DNA of 64,000 nucleotides from Dermatemys mawii. Lineage: Eukaryota; Chordata; Testudines; Dermatemydidae. Shown one piece after another: positions 10,701-25,000 of the stretch. Numbering within the stretch: position 1 is the first letter of the stretch; every line of letters starts with the position of its first letter. Made by a program: the position numbers and the translations under genes. The notes beneath the pieces were generated by a model that ran no database searches, was not told the DNA's origin, and saw only the letters and a program-made list of their open reading frames with translations. The stretch lies in the NCBI GenBank assembly GCA_007922305.1, contig ML677334.1:20971626-21035625 (forward strand), given 5' to 3'.

Positions 10701-13700
10701 CGTATATGAATCAGGAGTTGCAACAGCTGCTGACTGAGCTGGGGATCCTCTGAGGTTATAGGGTTCTCTCTTTCAAGGTGATTTCCTATTTGTCATTTGT
10801 GGCATGCTGTACTCAGGACAATTGCACTGGTGTAGCTTATAGCACAAATAACTTGGACTGGACTCTTGCAAACTAAGATTTGTTAAATTTGTGAACTAAA
10901 ATGGTGGCGGATAACACTAGGAGTGTGTTATAGTTGACATGACTGTATGTCCTCCAAGCAGCAGATGGAGACGAAGAAAACCCAGAACATTTGTAGTGCC
11001 ACCCCCCTACAATGGGATGGGTTGCTATATATGTTCAGTTCTTAACTTTCTGTAACACGTGGTGCCCCGCTTCTGGCTGACTGAGCTCAGTTTACTGGTG
11101 GGATTGTTCCTCGGTGCTTTTTTTTAGTGGGGTGGGGAGGGAGGGCAGCAGCATTTCTGAGCTCTAAATTAGGGTGAGGTGCTCTCCATCCCTTTTCTGC
11201 AACACTCATATTGGAGCAGGCCATCAGGCCTCATATGTTCTGCTTTCTTTAGAGTCAGGTTTAAAGTATCCAGTCTCCTATTTTGCCAGCCTGAAAGCTG
11301 GAAGTGTTAAGGAATGTACAGTCATTCCTCCTTCTTCCGCTCCAACTCAGTGAATAAGACTCAGCATGTTGCTGTGGTTTTCACCCACTCCTGTAATGCC
11401 TATTTTTGCTGGCAGATAATTTTGTATTTCTTCTGGAGAAGTGGACCATATTTACTGTTGGTATGAGGTGACGTTATTCTGACTTCAGCAGAATTTAAGA
11501 GAATTTTGGTTCTGTATCTTTTATCCTGTAAGATAAAATTAGGAGCTGATCAAGAAAAATACCCTCAGAGATGAAGAATGGAAACTGAAAAAGGAGAAGC
11601 TAGCCCTAAAAGGACAATATGAGTACTTGACATACCCACTATTAAAATGCAAAAATCCTCCAACTTACACACTATAGATTTTTAGTAATACTAGTGGGTA
11701 TTTTAAAAAGTTCAACGATGTCAAACAATATAGAGAAATACTAGTCTAAGGACCTTCCCTTTTACTGCTTACGAAGTATTTAATACTTTCCATCCCATCT
11801 CCAGGTATGGGAGTAAATAAAACCCAAACCTGCGAGACCAGAATGAAATAACAGTATCTAGTTGACTGGGAACAGGCAAGATACATCTTAGTGTGCAGTT
11901 CTGTTATACTGAATCATTTAAAAAGTCCAGTTAATTAGTCTGGTGAATCATGAGAGAAATGTATTTGTGAAGCCATCATGGTACTTTTTAATACCTCATT
12001 TCGTTGAAATTAATATCTGCTCTTAAAAGTAATCTTTTACTAATGCAGATTTAAGCATTTGATTTGAGTCATTGAAATGAATGTGTAGATTTTCACTGTT
12101 TTATCCAAGATTGTCACAAAAGTTGATGCCATTGGAGTTAGGGTGGGGGGGAAGGTCAGCGTTGCAGAATTATTTGGCTGTCTTAGAATCATGGGAAGAA
12201 CTGATAGTGTCATCTAGTTATGGTTGTGCGACACTTCCCATTAATTCAAAATGATCTAGACTAACTGGAGAAATGGTCTGAAGTAAAGAGGATGAAATTC
12301 AATAAGGACAAATGCAAAGTACTGCAATTAGGAAGGCACAGTCAGTTGCACACATATAAAATGGGAAATGACTGCCAAGGAAGGAGTACTGCAGAAAAGG
12401 ATCTGGGAGGGGGGTCATAGTAGATCACAGTCTAAATATGAGTCTACAGTGTAACACACTTGCAAAAAAAAGCAAATATCATTCTGGGGTATATTAGCAG
12501 GAGTGTTGTAAGCAAGACATGAGAAGGAATTCTTCCTCTCTACTCCACACTGATTAGCTCTGACTTAGCTGGAGTATTGTGTCTAGTTCTGGGTGCCACA
12601 TTTCAGGAAAGATGTAGACAAATTGGAGAAAGTTCAGAGAAGAGCAACAAAAATGATTAAAGGTCTAGAAAATATGACCTATGAGGAAAGATTGAAAAAT
12701 TTGGCTTTGTTTAATCTGGAGAAGACTGAGAGGGGAATAACAGTTTTCAGTATATAAACGGTTGTTACAAGAAGGAGGGAGGAAAGTTGTTCTCCTTAAC
12801 CTCTGAGGATAGGACAGGAAGCAATGGGCTTAAATTGCAACAAGGGAGGTTTAGGTTGGACATTAGGAAAAATTTCCCAACTGTCATGGTGGTTAAACAC
12901 TGGAATAATTTGGAAGGTTGTGGAATCTCCATCATTGGAAATTTTTAAGAGCAGGTTAGATAGACATCTGTCATAAGACATCTAGATAATACTTAGTCCT
13001 GCCCTGAGTGCAGGGGATTAGACTAGATGACTTCTCAAGGCCCCTTCCAGTCCTAAGATGCTATTATATTGTATTGTATTATTATAAACCCTGTTTTCAA
13101 TTGCTTATAATTTTGCCAAAATTTAATTGTGTGGGCTGAAATTTTCCATTCTGCATGCTTGCTTCCGGCTGATTTTTTTATACCTCTATATTTTAAAGTT
13201 TCACCAAAAACAATTCAGCTGTTTCCAAGAACTGGTTTGTGGAAGTCAGTATGTGATGGATTATCTGTCTTTTCCATTTTCTTTTATAAAATATCAAGGG
13301 AAATCTCTCTCACACACACATACACCCCTAGATTAAAAGACTGTTAAGGTTGCAAAATTAAGCCCTCAAAAGTTTAGGAAATTTCAGAATTAAGATTGCC
13401 TGTGCAACATTAGTTCAGTCACTTTGTGCATATGCATTATGATACAGCCTCTAATTATATGATCATGTGTTATTTCCCTCCCCTTCCCTCCCCTCAAGTC
13501 CCTGCCTTACTCATTATACAGGATGGATGGTGCACTGGGGATGAATCAGGGTTTTGTAGTGAAAAAGGCTGTTTTTTGTAGGCCTCCTGCTACCTTTGTT
13601 GCAGAAATTGGAAGGTGCATGGTGAATGAGGCAGGGGGGCTGCAGGAGCAGGAAGGACAGTCTCATGGTTAAGACAGCTGAGTGTTGCTCTGGAGAACTG

Positions 13701-15974
13701 TATTCTATCCCTGCCTCTTCCGCAGAGTTCCTGTGTGTGATTCTGGGAAAGTCACTTAAACCAACCATTTTGCAAGTGGCTACTAATCATGTGTTCCTGT
13801 TTCTTTCTTAGTGCTCTGCTTGAGATTCAGGGGCTGAGTACTCACAACTGCAACTGAAGTCACTGGAAACAGTGCTTTGAGTATATAAAGTTGTATAAAA
13901 TGCAAAGCATTCTGAAAAAATCAGGCCTTAGGCATCTCAAATTGGGCATCCAGTGTACATTTTTGTTCTTTATCTCTCTCAACTTCAGTTTCCCATTTGT
14001 AAAATGGGGATAATGCAGCCTTATCTCAAAGAAGATTGTGAAGATAAATGCATTAATATTTGTCAAATACTCATAGTATTAGCTTCATGGAAGTGTGCTA
14101 GAGGAAATTAGTAATTCAGAGTAGGGTTTGAATAATGTGCAGAAAATAAGGCCTGGGGGCACACATTGAACTATGAGGAGAAAGCAAAATATTGAATAGC
14201 TGCTCATTCAGTGAGCACCATCCATTCTGTGCACTGTAGAGGTACTGTGTTTAAAAATAGCAAGTGATCATGTAATCAAAGACTATCATAATGTATATGT
14301 ACAAGAAGGAGGATTGGGGAATTAAGGTTGCACAGGCAATCTTAATTCTGGCATACCTTAAATTTTGTGTCTTGACTTTGTAACCTTAACATCTTTTAAC
14401 TGTAGAGGGTTTTTTAAGTGTAATTAAGTAAAATTGCACACAAAAAAGTAGCTACATATTAACATACTCATTTTGATTACACTGATGGCATGATCAACCT
14501 TCTTTATGATGTAAATTACAGCTAGTCTTTTAGTATGAAGTAAATCTTATTAAATTGACAGGATTTATTTCCTGATTTACTGTTAATTTAATGATTAATG
14601 TAGACTCGAAGGACATAGTTGTCTAATTGACACTGAATATTGAAATTGAATACAGTAGCCTAGAAAAGACTGGCTTCTACTGCAGTAACATTGCTGCCAG
14701 TTTAATCTAATGGAGTTTAGATCTTTACATAGGGCACTCTAGAATTGATTGTCCTAACATATTTTTAATCTAATACAGTTGCAGAAGAAATGAAAAGAGA
14801 AGCATATGAACTGGGGGTGGGGGGATATGAATGTTCAGCAGTTGCTGTCTATGATTAAATATATTTTATTCTCAATGTTCTCCATTCACATCATGACACC
14901 CTGGCTAATCCATCAGTTTGCCTGAATTTTCACTTAAGGCTAAAAAAGATTTCCTGTCTTGATAAAAAATCCTATCAATTTTGTTATAGTTACCTTGTGT
15001 ATAGTTTACCTAATCGTTAATACTGGGTTCCATACTCTGGATTTCATGTTCCACATTCTTCTAAGAAGCTAATCACAGCTACATGATTAAATGTGTTGTG
15101 CGTGGATTTGAGAGTTCACTGCCGAACATTGAAATTGTAAAGTAGGACCAGTAATAATTTGTTACAAAATAAGACTTCTTCATGGACTAGTGTGAACAGC
15201 ATGTTTAATTTTTTTTATTATGCATTGCAAAACTCATATTTTGTTTAGATATACTAGAAACACATCTTGGGATTGTTTGGGGCTCTAGTTAGGTTGGATT
15301 TATTTACTTCTAAGGCCTGGTCTACACTAGCGGCAAGGGTTGACCTAAGATTCGTAACTTCAGCTACGTGAATACTGTAGTTGAAGTTGATGCATCTTAG
15401 GTCAACTTACCTGCCTTCCTTATAGCGACAACGATCGACAGGCGGGTGCCTCTGTCGACTCTGCCTTGCACCTTTTGGCAAGCTGGAGTTCCAGAGTTGA
15501 CGGGAGTGCCTCTGGGGATCAATTTATCACGTCCTGACGAGACGCAAAAAAATCGATCCCCAATAGATTGATTTCTACGCATCGATCCAGCAGGTAGTGT
15601 AGACAAGGCCTTAGAAAATCATGGTCCTTCATTTAGTCTCCAAGTAAACCATTCTAGAATATCCAAACAGCTGTTTCCCTTCACAAATTAGCTTTGAAAT
15701 GCGAGCATCTATACAATAAATATTTAGCCAACATTCACCCAAAGCTCAGGTTGTATTGCTGAGATTAGTTTAAAGTGCAGTTAAAAATGTCTATTTCGTT
15801 GGAGTCAGCATCAGCTGCTCTTTGTCATACTTTAGCTTCTGTGCAAATTGCATTGGAAGTGTATGAGATGGCTTCACGCTACCAAATAAATGGAAGACAA
15901 ATTCTCAGCTCCATAGTGCTTGTGATTTAGATATCCATTCTGAACCTAAAATAGAAATCTGGTATTTTTTTTTT

Positions 15975-16007
<33 letters not shown>

Positions 16008-19000
16008 TTTTGCAGTTATATCTTTTTCATCAAGCTAATCAATAGTTTCAATATGTCAATATTTCAGCTTTATTACTACCCAGCAAAGTACTTGTCAACC
16101 TGAACTTTTTGTGTAGTTATGTGTAAGCTGGGTCATCAGCACTCTGTGTTTACATTTTAGATGACAAGCAGACTTAAATTTTGAACACATGAGAATGTAA
16201 CAGCAAGAATGCACTTTTTCAAAAGTAGGTAATTACATTTTGACTAAAATATACAGAAGAATAATGTTTGGCTTGAAAACTCCATTACCTTTAGACTTCT
16301 TCAGACATGACATTTCTGGCAGCTAAATAAATATTTTTAGTTATTGATTGGAATTAATAATTGAGATCAAATAAGGGATGACGTCCCGTGTGTGTGTGTT
16401 TGTGGGGGGAGGGTTTGCGTGCTTTAACAGAGAAGAGTTGTGCCACCTTGGACAGGGGGAAATGTAACGGAAACAGTACAGTGTGTGTGAATAGTGAAAA
16501 CTTATTTATACCATTCTCTAGAATTTAAGAATCATAGAATCATAGAATATCAGGGTTGGAAGGGACCTCAGGAGGTCATCTGGTCCAACCCCCTGCTCAA
16601 AGCAGGACCAATCCCCAACTAAATCATGCCAGCCAGGGCTTTGTCAAGCCTGACCTTATTTTTTTTAAAAAAAGGCCTGATTTTCAAAAGTGCTTTGCAT
16701 TCACAAATCCCAGTGAAGTTAATGTGATCTGCAGGTGGTCAGCACCTTTTGAAAATCAGGACCAAAAGCTTCTTTCTTATGATGATCTGGTAAGGAAGGG
16801 ACTTCAGGAGGGAGTTAGAGGCCTGAATATATGAAACACATCAGCAATTTTTGATCAGTAGCTAGTCCTCTCTCTGTTTCTTGTGATGTATTTATGGCTT
16901 CCAAACACATAAGAGGTTTCTTGACCATTTTGTTACCTTAAACTAAAGTGGTCATCATCTTAACTGACAATAACATTGTCAGATGCCCAACTACACATAT
17001 ATTGGTGGTTCACATGATAAACAGGTAATTTAAAATTGAAGTACTCAGTAGATCATCCCTTCTGATTCATACTGAGAAAGTAGGGCAATTGGCTAGTTAT
17101 GTTAGGTGCCTGTACACAAGCGCAAGAAGCCTGGGAAACCAGCAGGAAGAATTGCAAGTTCTGGCACAGTTAAGGAACTATGATGTGTTTGGAATAACAG
17201 AGACGTGGTGGGGTAACTCACATAACTGGAGCACTGTCATGGATGAGTATAAACTGTTCAGGAAGGACAGGCAGGGGAGAAAAGTTGGAGGAGTTGCACT
17301 GTATGCAAGAGAGCGGTATGATTGCTCAGAGATCCAGTATGAAACTGGAGAAAAGCCTGTTGAAAGTCTTTGGGTTAAGGTTAGAGGTGAGAGCAACAAG
17401 GGTGATGTCATGGTGGGCATCTGCTATAGGGCTGGTCCTCACTAGGGCGGGGGATCGACTGTAGATACGCTGATTTCAGCTTCGTTATTAACATAGCTGA
17501 AATTGTGTATCTACAGCCGACTTACCTGCCGTCCTCACGGCGGTGGCAGTCAGCGGCATGCTCCCCCGTGGACTCCAGCTTGCGCCTTTTGGCGAGCTGG
17601 AGTTACAGAGTTGATGGGGGCGCCGCTGGCCATCAATTTATTGTGTCTTGATGAGATGCGATAAATCGATCGCCATAAGATCAATCTCTCCCCGCGCTAG
17701 TGAAGACAAGCCCATAGACCGCCAAACCAGGAGGAGTAGGTAGATGAGGCTTTCTTTGGACAACTAACAGAAGTTTCCAAATCACAGGCCCTGGTTCTCA
17801 TGGCGGATATCAATCACCCTGACATCCGCTGGGAGAGCAACACAGCAGTGCACAGACAATTCAAAAAGTTTTTGGAGCGTGTCGGGGACAACATGCTAGT
17901 GCAAGTGCTGGAGGAACCAATCAGGGCCCATGCTCCTCTTGACCTGCTGCTTACAGCCAGGGAAGAATTGGTAGGGGAAGTAGAAGTGGGTGGCAGCCTG
18001 GGCAGCTGGGACCATGAGATGGTTGAGTTCAGGATCCTGACAAAAGAAGGAAAGGAGAGCAGCAGAATATGGACCCTGGGCTTCAGAAAAGCAGCCTTTG
18101 ACTTCCTCAGGGAACTGATGGGCAGGATCCCCTGGGAGATAATATGAGGGAGAAAGGAATCCAGGAGAGCTGGCTCAGGAACAAACCATCCCAATGTGCA
18201 AAAAGAATAGCAAATATGACAGGCGACCAGCTTGGCTTAACAGAGAAATCTTCAGTGAGCTTAAGCACAAAAAGGAAGCTTACAAAAAGTGGAAACTTGA
18301 ACAGATAACTAGGGAAGAGTATAAAAATATTGCTTGAGCATGAAGAGGTATAATCATAAAGGCCAGAGCACAACTGGAGTTGCAGCTAGTAAGGGATGTG
18401 AAGGGAAACAAGAAGGCTTTCTATGGGTATGTTATCAACAAGTTGGTCAGGAACCAGGGAAAGTGTGTGGGACCCTTCCTTGCATGGGAGAGGCAGTCTA
18501 GTGACTGATGTACAAAAAGCTGAAATACTCCAATGCTTTTTTTGCCTCGCTCTTCACATACAAAGTCAGCTCCCACTGGGCAGCACATTATGGGAAGAAA
18601 GTGAGCAGCCCTCAGCGGTGAAAGAACAGGTTAAGGGCTATTTAGAAAATCTGAGCATGAACGAGTCCATGGGTCTGGATCTAATACATCCGAGGATGCT
18701 GAGGGAGTTGGCTGATGTGATTACATAGCCATTGGCCGTTATCTTTGAAAACTGTGGCAATTGGAGAAGGTCCCAGACGATTGGAAAAAGGCAAATATGA
18801 TGCCCATCTTTAAAAAAAGGGAAGGTGGAGAATCTGGGGAACTACAGACCAGTCAGCCTCACCTCAATCCCTGTAAAAATCATGGAGCGGGTCCTCAAGG
18901 AATCCATTTTGAACCACTTGAGAGAAAGTTGATCAGGAACAGTCAACATGAATTCACCAAGGGCAAGTCATGCCTGACCAACCTGATTGCCTTCTATGAT

Positions 19001-22000
19001 AAGATAACTGGCTCTGTGGATATGAGGAAAGTGGTGGATATGATATATCTTGACTTTAGCAAAGCTTTTAATACTGTTTTCCACAGTATTCTTGTCAGCA
19101 AGTTAAAAAAGTATGGATTGGATGAACGGACTATAAGGTGGATAGAGAGCTGACTAGATCGAGGGTTCAGCTGGTAGTGATCAACGGCTCAATGTCTAGT
19201 TGGCAGCCAATATCAAACGAAGTGCCCCATGCGTCAGTCCCGGGGTCGGATTTGTTCAATATCTTCATTAATTATCTTGATCGGGGTGGGCAAACTTTTT
19301 GGACTGAGGGCCACACTGGGTTTCTGAAATTGTATGAAGGGCTGGTTAGGAGAGGCTGTGCCTCCCCAAATAGCCAGGCATGGCACAGTCCCTGCCCACA
19401 TCCAACCCTGCCCCCCCAAACTTCTCACATCCTGACAGCCTCCCCAGGACTGCTGCCCCAGCCAAACCCCATCTCCTTCCTGATGGCCCCCCTGGGACGT
19501 CTGCCCCATCCAACTACCCCTTCTCCCTGTACCCTGACCGTCCCCGGAGCCCCCACCCCTGACTGCCCCTGCTGCCCCATCCAACCCCTCCTCTCATTCC
19601 TGACCCTCCCCACCCCCGGGATTCCTGCCCCATTCAACACCTCTGGCCTCTGACCACCCCAACCCCTGTCCACACCCCACCCCCTGACTACTCCTTGAAC
19701 TCCCCTGCCCCATATCCAACCCACTCTCCGCTCCCTTCCCCCTTACTGCACTACCTGGAGCACAGGTGACTGGCGGTGCAGCTGCACGAGGACTGGCAGC
19801 CATACACTGCGCAATACAGAGCACCGGGTCAGGCTGTGGCTCTGCAGCTGTGCTGCCCTGGGAGCTTGCAGCCCACCGCCCAGAGCAGTGTGCCGGTGGC
19901 ACACTGAGGCTGTGCGGGAGGGGGAACAGAAGGCAAGGGGCAGAGGGTAGCCTCCCTGGCTGGGAGATAGGGGGCCAGGCAGGAAAGTCCTGCAGGCCGG
20001 ATGTTGTCCGTGGGCCATAGTTTGCCACCCTGATCTAGATGATGGGATGGATTTCGCCCTCCGCAAGTTCATGGATGACACTTAAACTTGGGGGAGAGGT
20101 AGACGTGCTGGAGGTTAGGGATAGGGTCCAGAGTGACCCACAAAAATCGGAGGATTGGGCTAAAAGAAATCTGATGAGGTTCCACAAGGACAAGTGCAGT
20201 CTTAGGAAGGAAGAATCCCATGCACTACTACAGGCTGGGTATTGACTGGCTAAGTGGCAGTTCTGCAGAAAAGGATCCAGGGATTACAGTGGACGAGATA
20301 TGAGTCTGTGTGTGCTTGTTGTAAAGAAGACTAACGGCATATTGGGCTGCATTAGTAGGAACATTGCCGTCCAATCAAGGGAAGTGATTATTCCCCTCTA
20401 TATGACACTGGTGAGGCCACATCTGGAGTATTGCATCTAGTTTTGGGTCCCCCATTTAAGAAAGGATATGGGGAAATTGGAGAGAGTCCAGTGGAGGGCA
20501 ACAAAAATTATCAGGGGGCTGGGGCACATGACTTATAAGGAGCAGCTGAGAGAACTTGGCTTATTTAGTCTGCAGAGGAGAAGAGTGAAGGGGGATTTGA
20601 TAGTAGCCTTCAACTACTGAAGTGGGGGTTCCAAAAAGGATGGAGCTCGGCTGTTCTCAGGGGTGGCAGATGACAGAACAAAAACTAATGGTCTCAAGTT
20701 GCAGTGAGGAAGGTCTAGATTGGAAATTGGAAAAAACTATTTCACTAGGAGGGTGGTGAAGCACTGGAATGGGTTACCTAGAGATGTGGTGGAACCTCCA
20801 TCCTTAGAGATTTTTAAGGTCCACCTGACAAAGCCCTGGCTGGGATGATTTAGTTGGGGTGGCCCTCCTTTGAGTGGGAGGTTGGCCTAGATGACCCCTG
20901 AGGTCTCTTCCAACCCTAATCTATGGTTCTGTGTAACAACTGCACCAAAATGCTGCATCACATATTGTGATCATCTAACGTAATTCCTTTGCTTTGGAAT
21001 CTACATTAGTTTATGGTTACTCTCACAAAGATGTTAGAGTCCAATAAGATGATAGCACATGCTGAAATATGAGGTGGTATGTAGCTTGCGTGTCATTTGA
21101 GTGCATGTCACTGTATTTAATTTTCTTGGAAACCATGCTATATACAGTATGTCAGAGGGAAATAGGGCCAGCTACATTTGTGCTGTAATTAATTAGCTTC
21201 TTCCCAGCCTGAGGGGGACAGACTAATGAGAGTAGGGTGGTAGATTAATGGACACCTTATAAAAAGACTGAGAGTGAACTCAATCTGGAGTGGGAACCAT
21301 GGGAAGCGTGCAGGGTCTTTATGAAGACCCTGAGCCAGTGACTGCAAGAGGCTAGGTACTCTTGGGGAATCATCTTGGGAACCCAGAGCTATATGCCAGA
21401 TCATGGAAAGATGTAAGAGACAGAACCCAGAATGGGGCTGAGAACAGTAATCCAGGGGAACCATCCTGTGGGCCAAGAGCTCTATACCAGAACGGGAAGA
21501 GACTCCCAAAGGGGCTGGGAACAAGGCCCCGGTGGCCAGGCTGAAGAGAAGTCCTGAAGGGCACAGGAAATAGTTTGTTTATTTGGGAGTTTTTAATTGT
21601 CCTTTTGCTATCCTTCAAGGGATTATGTTGGTTTATCACTTGCCTAGAGGCTTAAGCCGCGTCTCCAGTAGAGATGTGTATGGGGAGAGCTGCGGAGCTC
21701 CACCTTGGGGAGGGAAAATGAGGCAGGTAGTGTCATGCTCAGCCAACAGAGGTAGTACAGGGCAGCCATGACCCATCACACAGTACCACAGAATGCTGCA
21801 ACCAGCTCCCATATTCTGTTGTACTCTCACTCACGGCATTCTGGAACAACAAAATACAGAAACCACTTTTTTAATTCATACTTGTAACTAGTATTTCATC
21901 ATACTTTAATAATTATATTAATACTGTGTCATTACATTGAAGAATTCTCTTTTCTGTAAGTTACAAATTAGAAATAGTGTTAGAATTAGTGTAACCAAAT

Positions 22001-25000
22001 AATTAGTTTAAGATTTCCAAGGTTCACCAATGACCATGACCATGCATTCTCTGAGGGCTGGATTTTGCATTTGGATCACCACCTGCAGTACCTGGCAAAA
22101 TAGACCTCTTCAAATGTGTGATTGTTGTGCAGTATCTTTTCAAGTAATTATTTTTAATTTGATTCAGTTTTCTGAGTGAATTTGTTTTTAAAGTGTACAG
22201 GTACAAATTTCTCAAAAGAAGGAAAGACTGTATTTAGCTACAAAATGAGATGACATTTTGACTAAAATGTACAAAAAATACTGTTCAACTTACTAATACC
22301 ATGACTGTGACACTGTGAGCACCAGCTGTTGGACTTGCCCTATCACTAAGTAGCAGTTTTTGAGGGTTTTGTTACCTGATCAGCTTTACAAAATGTCCCA
22401 TGTGAACCATTACTTCCACTTCTCTGCAACTAAAAGCATTCATCCTGTGCATCAAAATAGCTCTCTTCGGTTAATTTCACTTTAACCTCAAGTTCTCTTT
22501 CTCTAACTTCACTTTCAAACTTGTTTTAGAAGATGTGACATAATTTTCTTGTATCTCTCATTTCTAATAACAAGTCAGTATGGAAATGTTGTATCTGCAT
22601 TAGTGGATAATTAATGTATAGTATATTAATGCAATAACATATGTACTATCTGAACAATAAACATTATGTACTAGATTCACTCCAGCAGGTGCAGAGAGAT
22701 GTACGTTGTACCCTCTTTGCCCACAGGGAAAGCAGTTCCAAAAAGGGAGATAGGGGTTTTAGATTCAAGGGTGGGCACAAGGTACTGCCATCATGCTCTC
22801 CTGTAGGTTCTGCCGGATGGAGCACCACAGAAGTCCCAGCACAAACTGTCCTGAAGGGGCACGTCATTATCATATTTTCCAAGTCTCCTTTCCTTCTCTA
22901 TCCAGCCCCACCCATTTCAAAGGCTTTATTGACTAGCTGCAGAGCTGCTAGCAGAGCAGGCCAGCTTACTCTTCTACACTCCACCCATTTCCATGCAGAG
23001 TTTCTGCCACTAAGAGCTTTGAGCCTGATTTCTGTTAGTTAGTGCTTCCAGAACCTATGCCTTAAGTATAGCTATTAACTAGCATTTCATTGCCATTTGG
23101 AAATCTTCTTCCACATCATTTCTTATGGCTGGAATAGTCTTCCACTTCTTATGCACCTGTCCATCTTCATTCAAAACCCTTCTTGAAACATACTATAAAC
23201 TCAGTGCTAATCCACTAGAGAATGTCACCCATATTCCTGCTAACTTACATCTCCTCGTTGACCCTTCAGCTTTTCACCTGTATTCACCTACCACAGCCCC
23301 CAGACAAAATATCTTACTGGGAGAGGATGCTTCTGTCCATGTCTTTTGGCAAACACTGTGTGAGGTTCCTGGAACTCTTCTCATTTGAGTACCTCTCCTT
23401 AGAAGCTGAAGAACTTTGCTTTCTTTGGAGGCAGTCTATGCAAAATAACCTAGTCTGTGAGTCATATAATCACATTTTAAAAACAAGATTAATTTAAAAT
23501 AGAAAGCAAATGGTAGCAAAGCAAAATAAACAGTTTTCTCCCCTGAAAACTTCACAAAGCCTAGTGAGGCAGGCTTCCTTTATGTTAGTTACAGAAAGAA
23601 AGGGAAAATCTCGCATCTCTAAAAAGCGAGTATCTCTTATGACCGTATCTTCTCAGCTTGGCTCAGCTGTTCTTTCTATGTTAGAGATCTTCTACCTTTT
23701 CCAGCCTACTTATCAAGTGGTTGGTGTAGAGTTCATTGTCATATCAGGGTGAGATTACCTTAACATTTGCACAAGAAGTGTTTTATTGGGAATACCATCT
23801 GGAGGGAATACAGAAGTCTTATTTTGTCCCCCATGCAAGAACTATTGTCCCCTAATCACTTTTGGGATGTTCCCCTCCTCCTTGACTCCAAGCCTAAAAT
23901 GTCACAGGCCATCTTGACCTTCCTGGACTCTCCTCACAGTTAAGATGATTGACCTGAGATTTACATGTCTCTCTTATTTATAGTAGTTGAATCACTCTCC
24001 TGCCTCTTAAAATCTCTGTTGTCAGTTTTCCATTGCCATGAAATTGTCAGAACTCCAGCCCTCTGTCACAGCGAGAAATTTAAATGATATAAAAACAAAC
24101 AATTATAAAATTCAACTCACAGACACATTCAAAATAAATTATATGATCTGTACATTCCTGAAAACAATGCTGCCATCCCAGAGCCTGCTCGGGACTTGCA
24201 CCTGTGCTGGTGCATAGAGAAAAGGGGGCAAGGAACCTCCACCCTTGCCCTCACCCCAATTCCACCTCTGCACTAGGACAGGTACAATAGTATTTATGTT
24301 CTACTGAAAGCAGGCTTCTAGGTGTTCCCCCTTCATGGCATCCTTGGGGAAACAAACAACCCTGAGGATGCAGAGACCATGATGGAACTGGCAGGATGCA
24401 GAGTGAGTAACATGCTTTATCATCCTAAAGGATGGTTCTAGTTCTCTATAGCTTCTCCCCTGAGAGGTGTGACTATCTGGCACAATATAGACCCCAGCAC
24501 TCACTGTTTTTCTCCCCATACTACTTCCCCTGTATTTGTCTGCCACAGCTGATCGCAAGATGTTATATGCACGCATTTTTATTGGTTCTTTGTTTAAATA
24601 TAATTTAGGCCCTGATTCTTGCAGACTCTTATGCTTTACTGCCATGAGTAACCCCACTCCCTTAAAATCAATGTGATCAATTACATCTGTAAATTTAAAC
24701 ACATGCATAATTGTTTGCAGGATCAGGGCCTTAGATTGCATACTCAAAGGACTACATAAATAATAGTTGGCAGTATGGTAGATCTGCATCTAATCAAACG
24801 TTCAAAGCTGTTTCTAATAAGGTGAGCTTATTACAAAGCCAGGGTTATTCATGTTTGTGTAACTGAAATCCCCAAAAAAGCTTTTGCTTTTTGGAGGGCG
24901 GGGTGTTTCTTTAGTGTTACGGCAACTATTTACAACTAGAGAGTCAATTTTCCATGTTTCATCTAGAAGACTTTTGTTGCTCAGAAATCTAATTTGTGTT

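Larger units (their letters stand above)
17062..20931 (+). mobile_element. CR1 LINE, long copy split by a MITE and a hAT element
   Basis: CR1 with endonuclease and reverse transcriptase. Endonuclease: S-L-G-N-Q-Q-E-E-L, then [10 protein letters not shown] (17089-17420). After the MITE come [11 protein letters not shown] and D-H-E-M-V-E-F (17800-18030). Reverse transcriptase: P-D-D-W-K-K-A-N near 18770, K-G-K-S-C-L-T-N-L near 18960 and motif A, Y-L-D-F-S-K-A-F, near 19050. A hAT (19282-20032) splits it, and then F-M-D-D-T stands at the usual FADD site near 20070. The 3' end, TCTTCCAACCCTAATCTATG, ends near 20931. It is dead: several frameshifts, a stop after FMDDT and two insertions. Confidence 0.9.

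Noticed and set aside
10980..11120. Possible retroviral primer-binding-like text TGGTGCCCCGC
   Set aside because: The match is short, there is no LTR beside it and no gag or pol sequence follows.
15965..16005. Poly(A) run as the tail of a processed pseudogene
   Set aside because: No gene-like sequence precedes it on either strand; T and A runs adjoin each other and could be a foldback or simple repeat.
19138..20028. Several overlapping Pro/Gly-rich open frames
   Set aside because: They start in dead CR1 sequence and continue into the GC-rich hAT insertion; frames are open on both strands because of base composition.
22641..23042. 133-codon open frame in a GC-richer patch
   Set aside because: It has no known domain and is open only by chance; composition suggests an old repeat, but I cannot name it.
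24301..24789. 162-codon open frame on the minus strand
   Set aside because: It has no recognisable domain, includes the whole 24608-24730 MITE, and has no visible splice or promoter context.
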